Shown here in pieces: positions 1-10,323 of a stretch of 64,000 bases of DNA. Position 1 is the stretch's first letter; the number at the start of each line of letters is the position of its first letter. Source of the stretch: Piper betle (lineage: Eukaryota; Streptophyta; Magnoliopsida; Piperales; Piperaceae); NCBI GenBank assembly GCA_033002965.1, contig JAURVB010000740.1, forward strand, positions 1 to 64,000, in the 5' to 3' direction. Made by a program: the position numbers and the translations under genes. The notes beneath the pieces were generated by a model, which was not told the origin of the DNA, searched no databases, and saw only the letters and a program-made list of their open reading frames with translations.

Positions 1-95
1 CTGGCCTCAACCCAACTCGCGGTCCATGAAGCTGACTCGACTCGAACCGACTGGTTCACTCCCATAAAACTCTGACTCGAGTCACGGGTTTTACA
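1..95 (-). mobile_element. Terminal fragment of a Tekay-like LTR (family A)
   Basis: These 95 bases match the end of the left LTR of the intact element (37961-38055) with only a couple of differences and finish with the same terminal TTTTACA at 95. In element sense (minus strand) this is the first 95 bp of an LTR, the start of U3. The rest, and the matching target-site duplication, lie outside the window; the flanking bases at 96-100 are GTTAA. Whether it is a solo LTR or one end of a full element cannot be decided here. Confidence 0.85.
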
Positions 96-237
96 GTTAA
101 GGTGTAAAAACCATGATTTTTATTACAAGACTCTAACCTAAATATTATGAAATAAATATAGATGAACCAATATGGTTGGTTATCAAGTCGACCGATCATG
201 GTTCGACTTAAGGTCACCTAGAAAATACCTATTCATG

Positions 238-497
238 AATGGATGATAGGGTGTGAGAATTTAATGAAGGGGTCGTTGAACCTAAGAAATACCAATGGAT
301 GATGGGGTGTGAGAATTTAATGAAGGGGCTCGTTGAACCTAGGAAATACCAATGGATGATGGGGTGTGAGAATTTAATGAAGGGGCTCGTTGAACCTAGG
401 AAATACCAATGGATGATGGAGTGTGAGAATTTAATGAAGGGGCTCGTTGAACCTAGGAAATACCAATGGATGATGGAGTGTGAGAATTTAATGCAGG
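238..497. repeat. 57-bp minisatellite, about 4.6 copies
   Basis: A 57-bp unit beginning AATGGATGATG repeats head to tail at 238, 294, 351 and 408, with a partial fifth copy from 465. The first copy is 1 bp short; the middle copies are nearly identical. Because 57 is divisible by 3, reading frames stay open on both strands and give 19-residue repeat peptides. These are a by-product of the period and are not called as genes. Confidence 0.9.
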
Positions 498-498
498 G

Positions 499-1104
499 AA
501 TGGTTGAAGTGTATATATGTGCAGGAGGAGGGAGTATTTTATCCCTCATCTTCGTCCCAGGTGACCTCCCCATTACTGTGTGAGTATTTCATCCCTCATC
601 TTATTTGTTTTCATTAGGATTCTTACATGCAAAGTTTGTTGAAGACGCCCTGCCAAGTTGCTAGATCTCCAGCGTCTTATGCATGGGGTTCTTGTCGATT
701 GCTTAGTTGTTTTGTAAATGGACATGTTAATAATTAATTATCATTAGAATTGCTGAAAATTTAATAAGGAATGAAGACTAACATGAACTAATTACATCAT
801 TTAAAATTGATAGTATATTAGTCATGTAAGTTGCATGTAGGTTCATGCAAAATAAAATTATACTAATGTATAATTTTATGCCCTCATTCAGATTAGGGTT
901 CACGGGTCACATCAGACGAAATCACAAGTCAGGTACGTATAATAGGTAGAACATCGTACTTTCCTTGTTGGTAGCCTAGGTCGGCCTAAGCTCAGATTCG
1001 ACCATCATGCACCGAGTGCAACCGGGGTCAAAGAATTGACTCAGTCCGACATGGGGTCGTATTATGTGCGTAAATTGTGTAATGCATCGATATTGTTTTG
1101 GAGT
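499..1104. other. Non-coding AT-rich stretch
   Basis: No gene, RNA or complete mobile element was recognised. The sequence is AT-rich and becomes mixed in composition from about 890. Confidence 0.5.
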
Positions 1105-1465
1105 TGTGATAGCCGCCCCATAAAAGGCTACGGCCGGGGTGAGCGAGGCGCAGCGATTCCTCCATCGCACTGGAGTGCAGTGATAGCCTCCCCATAAAAA
1201 TGCTACGGTCGGGTGTGTGAGGCACTGGCACTAGAATTGGCAGTGAGAGCTTCTCCACAAACGAGGCGTAGCATTCATCTGAGTGCAGTGATAGCCTCCC
1301 CATAAAAGGCTACGGCTGGGGTGTGTGAGGCACTGGCACTAGAATTGGTAGTGAGAGCTTCCCACAAACGGGGGCGTAGCAATCACCTGAGTGCACTGAT
1401 AGCTTCCCCACAAAAAGGCTACGGCCGGGGTGTGTGAGGCACTGGAGCACTGATAGCTTCCCCAC
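1105..1465. repeat. 108-bp minisatellite with truncated outer copies
   Basis: A unit of about 108 bp starting GTGCAGTGATAGCCTCCCC begins at 1175, 1283 and 1391. A shortened copy lies upstream (from about 1105) and a partial one ends the array near 1465. The modules ATAAAAGGCTACGGC and GTGTGTGAGGCACTGG recur in each unit. Open frames across it follow from the period being a multiple of 3 and are not called. Confidence 0.85.
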
Positions 1466-1985
1466 ATAAGGAAATAGTGGAATGTACTTGATTTTTTTAT
1501 TTATTATACTACTTAGTGTTGTAATCACTAACGCGGAATTGCCTCCGCAGGTGTGCAGATACGGAAGTAGGTGATTGATAACGAGGGCATGGAGCAAAAT
1601 AAATATGAGGACTCCTTTTATTATTTATTTGAGAAATAAGTGTGGCTACTGGGAAACGGTCTAAGACCGTGGGATCTTTATATATATTTTTGTTATTAAA
1701 AATGTTAGACATATTTGCTTAATTGTAAGTAACACCTGGCCAGCTAGGCCCACAATGTTCTGACAAATGGCCGGGTCGTTACAAAAGGACTACAGTCGAT
1801 CGAAGACTATATGCCCATCTCCACAGTCGATAGGCCCTCCTACCAACACTTCCAGTCATGCCAGCCTCTCCCTGAGACTCTCAGTAGATTGTGTGTCCAT
1901 ATCCAGATTGGTTTATTAGCAAATTGTGGAGGTTCCCCCTGGAACTTGCACTTGTGACGTGCTGAAACGCAACTCTGATACCTTC

Positions 1986-3740
1986 TGTCACGGGGTTAAT
2001 CTAGGGTAGAATTTTTTGCCCCTAAACTACAACCGTGCGGCGTATTTCCCTCCTAGAAACATTAGCCTTCCACAAGTACACAACAATTCTGCAAGATACC
2101 GCAATCAGGAAGCAACAATAGCACCCGCACAAGCACTCTCAGAAACTAGACTGCACCCAACTGGCGGTGCCTGATATAGTTACCGATACAAATAATTTGA
2201 TTGACCAACCATTATGCAGGGATATATACCAATGACTACTAATACACAGCCGCACCAAGGCACTATGGTTAGAAATGCCAAACAAATTACCCCCTTCGGT
2301 TTGCAAGACCCAGAATCCTCCATCTTGCTATCGGTACCACGCCTAACACGATGAAGACGTTGACACCATACAAATTATGGAGCCCCTGCTCCAACCTTAA
2401 TTTCATTAACTAGAAGCAAAGGAACAAGTAGACAATCTACCTTGACTACTTGGCTACCGTAGACATGCAAACCCCACGGTCTGCCTCCTTTTCCAATAGG
2501 GAGGCTTTGATGACTACGAGTACCCCACTCATAATAAGTCCTCACAATTCACGACCCAAGCCACCTCCTGATCAGCCTGTTTACATGTAATTTCCCCTTA
2601 GCTAGACATACAATCAAGTCGTGGAACAGGAATTGTGTACCTTGATCCCAGCAGACAACTACTCCGCTAGTCCCCTTGAAGTTCTAGCCCTTGACTCAAA
2701 GAACTGGTTGCAACAACTCCAAGCGTTTCCTTGCATGATCACGGTTATCTCCTCTCCACCAAGTGATTCACAACAATTCACATTTGTTCCCTTCTACACA
2801 AGGTTATGTAGAATACTAGTTCGTGTTTGTTATAACTTCCATATCTTCAAAGATCCGAACAGCATATCTTATGAAGATCACGTTTATCCTTAGAGTTTAT
2901 TGTAACCACCTAACCATGCACTCTTCCAACAAACTAACGTCCAAGGATATGCATATCGGAAGTTAGTTGCAACCAACTACCCATCGCTGGTTAGGATAAG
3001 ATCTCGACACATCAGCGAATCTTATCGGCAATTCTTGATCAAACAAACTCCTTTGGCTTGCCTTGGTTGCATGGTCGAACCCTCCTGGTTTGACTTAATT
3101 AATCTCGGCCATCGACTTTGCCCCTTAGCATGTTCCAGCAAATTGCTTGCCCCAGATGTCGAAACTCTTTCTCTCGGCGTTCCAGCAGAATGCTCGCTCC
3201 AAGTGCTGGCCTTCCTACTCTTGCTAGGAATCTTCCGCCAAACTCGTCAACCTCGGCAAATACCGCTGCGCCGGTATTTGGCTCGGTCACACCTATGTGC
3301 CCATGCCCATGTACCACTATTTTGATCGCTCAATTTATCGACACACGCTACCGCTTGGCACTTGCTCGCTAGTGCTCGGTACTAACTCGCTACCGGTCGG
3401 CACTGGATATCGGTACGCTCAACTACCACAACCTCGCGCCGCCGATATGCTGCTCGTAGCTTGCTCAGTCATTTGCTCGCTACCTAGAACCCGTCATCTT
3501 GAGGTTTATCGATGCCTATGTAGCAGCATGCTCAGTACTCACTACTGATCATCCTTTACTGCTACAATGCTCATTGTCGATCTCTCGCCTGACATGCTCC
3601 ATGCACCACAATCTGATCCTTGCCTGCAACTATAATACGGATTAGCAATGGTAAGTTGTTTCCACCACTCTAATAGCCCTGACTATCCGTCTTGGATGCG
3701 GGATGACTAGGAACAATTGTCAAACCCTAGCTCCCGGTGC
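1986..3740 (-). mobile_element. Probable old gypsy-type LTR with adjacent primer-binding site
   Basis: On the minus strand a sequence ending ACCCCGTGACA at 1986 is followed three bases later by GGTATCAGAGTT (about 1971-1982), which resembles a primer-binding site for initiator methionine tRNA. That places an LTR to the right of 1986 and the internal region to its left. The far LTR boundary is not defined; about 3740 is a guess. No gag-pol coding remains were recognised between about 1700 and 1985, so this looks like a truncated remnant. Confidence 0.4.
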
Positions 3741-3993
3741 ATCCCATAGTTAGACCTATAATAGTGGCCATGGCGGGTGGCAGGGTCATGGTGGAGTGAG
3801 GAGGGGTAGCAACCATGGCAGGATGATGGGGTCGAGGCGGGGAGGAGGGTCGTCAGCGAGAGGGCAGCGGCCGCCGGCATCATTGGGGGAGGTGTAGTTT
3901 TTTTTTTTTTGAAAACAATAGATCAGGGGATGGACCAAATCAAGCTTTAGGAGCAAAAAAATTTTCTATCCCAGGCTAAGGAAAACTTTACTG

Positions 3994-3995
<2 letters not shown>

Positions 3996-4032
<37 letters not shown>
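3996..4032. repeat. (AT)n microsatellite
   Basis: An uninterrupted AT dinucleotide run of roughly 18 units in an AT-rich non-genic stretch. Confidence 0.95.
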
Positions 4033-4034
<2 letters not shown>

Positions 4035-4149
4035 AGGAAACCTTAAATCATCAATTGTAAAGTAAGCTTAGTTTAAGCCAAACATTTAATTATTAAGCTA
4101 GAATCTAGAGTTAAACTACGCTCAACAATGCTTAACTTAGTCTTATCTA

Positions 4150-4390
4150 TGATTTATTAATATTTATTCTTATTAAGAAAGAGGAAACTCAACACTAACA
4201 TGTGATTAAAAGTAAAAATTTTAACCAATTAAAATTTAATAAAAGTAATAAATAATAAATTAAATTGATATAGTTATCTTTCGGGATTTATTTATTAAAG
4301 TCAATAAAAGTCTATATTGAAAATATTAAATTATTATATTTTATGTTATTGTTCAAAAAATATATATTTATAAAATTCAAATTTTTATGT
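4150..4390. repeat. AT-rich dispersed repeat, copy 1
   Basis: The part around 4319-4390 (AAATATTAAATTATTATATT, then TTATTGTTCA) aligns along its length with 49257-49331 in the same orientation. The same family is present inverted at 28620-28800. No terminal inverted repeat or TSD was found. Confidence 0.6.
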
Positions 4391-4883
4391 AGAGTATATG
4401 TCGTGCGCGACGTCTTGCTTATATGCGCAAGTAATCCTTAAATCATCAATGGCAAAATCATCAATGGCAAAGTATAGGGCATACCGATAAAAATAAATTA
4501 ACCGGGTAAACGGGTCCTCAAATGGACTCCGACATATACATCGAAGGCAGGTACTACAATCCATGGCGTCGTCGTCGTCGTCGTCGTCCTTCACCCGCCA
4601 TCTCCGATTCCAACCCCCTCCCTTCCCTCCAAAACCCTCTTCCCCCTCCACCGCCCCATCCCCAACAAACAAACCGCCACCATCGCCCCAACAATGTTCT
4701 CTTCCTCACCGTCGTCCCTCCCCCACCCACCTCCTTAAGCCGCCCCCAACGCCGCTCTCTTCCGCGTCGCCGCTCTTCTTCTTCTCGTCTCCGCCGCCGC
4801 CTCCGGTTTAATGAATCTCGGCCTCGGCTTCCGCGGCCGCCGTCGACCTCCCCCTCATCTGTATCGGCCCATCGCCCCGCCCC

Positions 4884-6464
4884 GTGTTGCTCCGGTGGAA
4901 TGGGATGCTGGGGTCGGTCGGAAGCGGGGCTTTAGGACTGCTTCCCTTGGTTTCAGGGGGTTCTTGTCGACCGTATCTGGTGGGTCGGAGGAATGGTGGA
5001 GGCTTGGCGCGGATTGAGCTTGTGATGGTTGGGGAGTTGGTTTTGCGGTCTGGTGTGGTGGGAGCTCGATTGTGCTCCGATCTGGTGGATGTGCCGGTGG
5101 AGAGTCTGGAGGCTATTAGCATTGATGTTATGAACGGGGCTGGTGACGCCTGCAATGTCTCTGATGGGACTGATGCGAGCTGTGGCAGTGGGATGTTGTT
5201 GTTACCGGAGATTTGCACAGGAACGGTAGATATAATTGCTTCCAACACGGTTGTAGAGGTAAAATTTGCAGATCATACGTAGACTGTTTAGCAGAGACAA
5301 CTATGGAACAATGCTGGCGTTATTGCTCGTCCCCATTTGGTTATTTAGCTAAAGAAGGTTCAATTGTTAATGTATAACGTACTTGTGAACCTGTTCATAT
5401 GGGGTTGCGGCCTCTGAGGTTAATTTGAATCTGTTTTGTTATTTGATAACCCATGCTTGAACTGGTCAACTTTTTGAACTTGTCGTGATGGGAGCGTAAT
5501 TTAGGACCAAATTGGCAATCATGTTGTGCACGTAATATTTCTTTAAGTCCAGCACATTTTTTGACTTTGGGTTTTGAGTGGGAGAATGCTAAGGCATATG
5601 CTGAATAAGTGATAGTTGGAATATATGTAGGAGCAGTCTTAGTCTTGATGTTCCATTATGACAAAGAGTCTACCTCTGTTCTCTGGGCTTCATTTGAAAT
5701 TTTAAGATGTACAGAAAGTTCTATAAATGTCAGAAAAGTTCCTGCTTTCTGGTAACACTGTATAATCTTACTTGGGTCAACTGATATAAGGGAGCGACAT
5801 ATGAAACAGCAACTGTTCAATTCATAGTTTGTGATATTGGAGAGGTGTCAGCAGCTTCCTGACACGATAACAGGGGTCGATATCATAAGATTTCTTGCCT
5901 CAACATTAGTTTCTCAAAAATTTTGAAGACATTTGTATAGAAGAAAGAGAGAAAAGAGAGTTTCTTTTAAGAATGTAATGTTTTACCTTCTTTTGTTTGC
6001 ATCTTATTTGAACATCCTTAGTAGTGTGATTGCATGTTTATACGAGCACGTGCAATTGCTTAATTTGTGTTTATGAACTTGAGATCAATGCATTTGTTTA
6101 TATTTTGCACTCACTTGATGTGAAAATATAGAAATAAATGTTCGTATTATACAAAAATTTTACCTTTTGTGAAATTTCCAAATCTCACAGATATATTGGC
6201 ATCATGGCCATTTGACTGGATAATAGTATGTGGCATTGTAAACCTTAGGTAAACTATGTTTTCTCGTTATCTATCCACAAAGGATATTACTGATCATTGT
6301 ATTGACTTGTTCCTCTTTATGATTTTATTTCTTCCTTGCAGGATACTTTTCATCGTGGAAGTGAAATTCAGAGAGTCATTCCTGCAATTGCAATGGCAGC
6401 TGGTGTTATGGGGGCATTTGCTGCTGGAGGCATTTTTTTGCGTAGGAGTTATTATATGTTGTGA
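4884..6464 (+). CDS. Candidate two-exon gene of unknown function
   Basis: Exon 1 (4884..5258) ends GAG|GTAAAA and exon 2 (6342..6464) starts after TTCCTTGCAG; both junctions are phase 0 and give a 165-residue product. The last 40 residues contain a small-residue-rich hydrophobic segment (AIAMAAGVMGAFAAGGIF) then LRR and a short tail, which reads like a membrane anchor. The 5' end is uncertain. Upstream in the same frame a Ser/Pro-rich ORF with a transit-peptide look (4563..4811) ends in a stop, while a different frame at 4739-5015 encodes a hydrophobic stretch. The gene may therefore begin upstream and carry frameshifts, or be a pseudogene. I do not recognise the family. The splice signals and open C-terminal exon are the best support. 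Confidence 0.4.
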
Positions 6465-7399
6465 TTCTTCTGGTAGTGGTAGTGGCAATATTTGTTATAT
6501 GAAATGCAGAGAGTGGAAGCTTGGAAATGGTTGGTTTTGTGGCGCTGCTAAGTTTTCTCGTTTATGATCTTCTTTGGGCTTCTAAAAGGTGATACCACCA
6601 TCTACTGTCATTGCCAATATCAGTACAAACTAAAACTACTCTTTTCAGACTGTATAAACTTTGATGAATTGTTTGTGTTATTTACATCAATTACCTGCTG
6701 GGTGATCCAGGAGAATGTTGTGGTCAGAACTTGCAAGAATCAATGATCGGGAAGGATATCATGAGTTTCTTGTTGTCAAAAAGGATAGTTGTATTGTGAA
6801 CAATGACACTCAAAGCTGCTGAAAATTCCTGTTTATATGCCCAGATATGTATGATCCTGTCTAATTGATGGATGTTCGAAGGAAGCCCTTGGGAAGGTAC
6901 GGAGAGTTCGACAATTCTTCTATGGCAACAAACAGCCATTTCTGTTGTTTTGTCCTGAAAATATTATTGATATCTGTCTAGTAGCCCTCCAATGGAGACT
7001 TGGTTCAGTGGTTGTGAGAGTGATGTGCAGGGATTGCCTTGAAAAAATAATCCTGTGCTTATCCCCATTTTTATTGCTGATCAAGACTCCATCTTTTTTT
7101 TCTTTTTCAAAAAGATCATCTCTTTGTTGATCAGGAAGACCATCTTTTTGTTGATCAGGAAACCATCTCTCCTTTCTTTGTTCGAATCTTGTTATATTTT
7201 TATTTTTATTTTTCCATTTCATGCTCATATGTTTTTAGCTTTTATGTCACCCATACATATCTTTGCCTTCTTTTCTCCTTTATGATGATCTTATATGGAA
7301 TGCTCAGGCTTCCCACTTCGTGGTCCAATTCCAGCCTTTCATATTTGGTCTTGCCTTCCTGTCGAAGCCATTGCAGAGGTAAAAACAAGTGAATTGCCG

Positions 7400-7861
7400 A
7401 AATAGTAGCCATCTACATGTGTTTCACAAATTCACCAGGCCTTGAATTTTGTTTTCTTCACTTTTCTGTATTAACACAGCTATCGACTATATTTCTAACC
7501 GGAGAAAAAAGAATGTTATGAATAACAAAGTTTACAGAGTTGTGTTTAAAGGTTTGCTAATCCTGATACTCCATTTATATGCAGCATAATAATCTAGTAA
7601 TGGCACATCTATAATTCATAACCTCCATTTGAGCATCTTTTCAGCAGGTTTGATTAATGTTGTCCCAAGCAAATCTACTAATCATTCCTTTGCCATCAAT
7701 TATACCTTGTCTACAAACGCAAGGTAAGCAAGTGCAAGAGGCATTGATCACAGTCTAGTTGAAGTAAAGAGTTTAAGATGATGGAGTTCACGACAATGCA
7801 CAAAAAGACATTACTTCACATTTAGTTAAAGATGATATAATAATCGGTTTCTTATTAGGAG
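7400..7861. other. Intergenic stretch left of the nested LTRs
   Basis: No gene, RNA or repeat was recognised. It ends in AGGAG (7857-7861), the left TSD of the outer family-B LTR. Confidence 0.5.
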
Positions 7862-10323
7862 TGTAAAATCCACAATTCGAGTTAGGGTTTTATATTCAGA
7901 ACCGGTCGGGTCGATCGTTATTTTTCGAGTTGAGTCAGTTTCAGGACACGTGTACCGAGCTGACGCCGGTTGCGTGTATGAGCTATGAGGGTCATGCGTA
8001 CCCAAGTATATGATGATAACGTCATGAACACAGTAGAACAGAATGAGTTATCAGAATATATGAGAGTATGTCAGTGATTTTTTTCTATTTTTATATATAG
8101 TGGATTGTAGAATTAGTTTTAGGCCGTTTATCGCGTTAGGACGCGTTACGGGCATTTTGGGTGGGTTGATAGTTCTAGAGCATATCATTATGATTTTTTT
8201 GGTGTTGTTTGATTTTATGGGATTTTTCCCAAATTTTTTTTGGAATTTTTTTACGACTTAAATATTATTTTTGACTCGAGTCGGAGACGAGTTAAGTAAT
8301 ATTTACGACCTTGCCACCACACACCCCGCGCCTTCTTTTCTTCCCCAAACCAAACCCCGACGCCGCCCCTGTGCAGCGTCGCCGCCGTCGCTGTCGCTGT
8401 CGCTGTCGGCCGCCGATCGTCGCCGCCCAGCTCCGCCACGGCGTTGCCGTGCCACCCCGACCAGCCCCGGCCGCTGCCAGGCCGTCGTGACACCAGAATC
8501 GCCGCCTAGTGCTGCGGCTACATTTCAGCCACGTCGTCGATTCCGCTGCCGGCGACTGTCGCCGCCATGATTGGGTAGTCGCCTCGACACCCTCGACCCC
8601 TAGCGGCCTTCCCTAACCGGAGCGGAGGCCATCGCCGCCCTGGCCTGCCGGATCTAGCGACCCATCGCTGCCGGCCCTATTTTAACCATTTTTCGGCGAG
8701 CCGCCACCTCCGTTGGCTGCGTCGACCTCGTAGATGAGTTGGGCTCGCCGAGCCGGTTCCAAGGGTACCCAACACGACCACTTTCCGGCCAGTAGACGCC
8801 ATCGGTGTTGGTCGCCGGAAAACCACCGGAAGCCGCCGGAAAACTGCCAGCAGCAGCCAGAAACCGCCGGAAAACCGGAATTTCTGGAATTCATTGGAAT
8901 TTACCGGATCTTCCGCGAGGCTCACCTAGTCGAGCCCGATCGAGCTTCGGACACCGACGAGCGCCGAATTTGAGTTCCGAGACGCGACGGAACCCTAACC
9001 GTCGCCGATTGCCGACTACGTGAGGTATAATTACCTCCGATTGAGTTATTTAAAATTGATTATGATTGTTAGCATAACATGCTAGAATTAACTAGTTGTC
9101 ATGATGAATGTCATACTATGAATGAAGTAAAGATGCGCATGATGTGATTAACATGGAATGATAGTTAAGTGATCTGATGAACTAAAGTAAATTGAGCATG
9201 ATAATCGAGTACAACGTAACTTAGGAAATATAATTAGATTGATATTAATAGGATAAGTTGGAATTACTTCCACATTATAATTGTTGCTTGTTATGGTTGA
9301 TGATTGAATTGTGTGTGATGTTCATTACGTTTGATGCATCATTTACTTTGCGGGCGTTAGTATTTAGTTTTGATGTGTAGGTACGGAGTAAGAGCTCGCC
9401 GCTTAGGCGCGATGACACGCTTGGAGCTTCTACCAGGTCCGTTTAGGACTCGTCTGTTTTACCCTTTTCTATTGTATGTTTGTCTTAATGCCTATAGGAC
9501 GAGTTAAGTGGCGCTTTATCGGATCCCACTTAACTCGGGCCATTTAATCAAATAGTTTTTCGGATTAATAACCCCTCGAGGATGAGATCCCTCGAGGATG
9601 ATTTCGAAAACAAGATCCACCACAAGTTGCCTTCGGGCCTATTATATAAATCCCTACCCAGCCCTATATATATGTAGTTTTCGCATTTTCAGTGAGACGA
9701 GAGATGGAGAAATCGACTGCACGTACCATGCAGAGGATGCCGTGACAATCAAAGCGGGCTCTGGATTAGTGCCAGCGGACTGTTCCATTCCCGAGGGATC
9801 CTAACAACTCCGCGTTTGAGTTCCTCACACCCGGAGAACGTGGAGGTTTACGGGTACTGTTTAGTATAGCGCATGTCCGGACTTGTGGTTCAAAGGGTAC
9901 TAAAGGCGACTGCCTGAGAGTACTCGGCCTTTGTGCTCAAGGCCAGGAGAAATATGGAGGTAAGGAGAGGGCTTAGGATAAAGTTTCATGAGAAGTACTG
10001 AAAAAGAAGTCCCGAGAGCGGCACAGTACAAGCAGCAGATCAGTAAGTTCGGGATGCTACCAGGTCTGCAGCCCAGTGGCTCCTCAGTAGTGCCCTTCAG
10101 AGTGTTCACGTGGAGTATGATGTTTTCTTTCATATGAGAGTTTGCTCTCATAGCCAGCTTGTTATAGTTATTTTATTTTCCGGACCAGTAACACTTGTTA
10201 CTGACGTGTTTTTATACTATATGTAGGTAATAATCACGAGTTGAAGGAGCCAGCTTGGACGGAGGAGCATTGTTGTCACTTACATACATGTTAGTCGATT
10301 GAGTGTTTATATTTTATTGATGA
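7862..10323 (+). mobile_element. Outer solo LTR, family B (left part)
   Basis: It starts TGTAAAATCC at 7862 and continues at 13353-13864, ending GGTGTTACA. The two parts total about 2974 bp, close to the 3024 bp of its inverted relative. Flanks are AGGAG (7857-7861) and GGGAG (13865-13869), a 5-bp TSD with one mismatch. In sense orientation it has a TATA box (CCTATATATATG near 9663) and the U3 palindrome at 9500-9537. It includes a GC-rich block (about 8300-8900) whose overlapping ORFs are not genes. No internal region is present, as expected of a solo LTR left by LTR-LTR recombination. Confidence 0.88.

Noticed and set aside
238..497. CRISPR-like repeat array
   Set aside because: Units are contiguous without unique spacers and the genome is eukaryotic; it is a minisatellite.
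3035..3548. Several 70-96 aa ORFs
   Set aside because: They lie in the presumed old LTR; no motif, no splice context, and overlapping frames on both strands.
4522..4935. Arg/Pro-rich 137-aa ORF
   Set aside because: Low-complexity product of CGT/CCT repeats. Another frame over the same bases better resembles a transit peptide.
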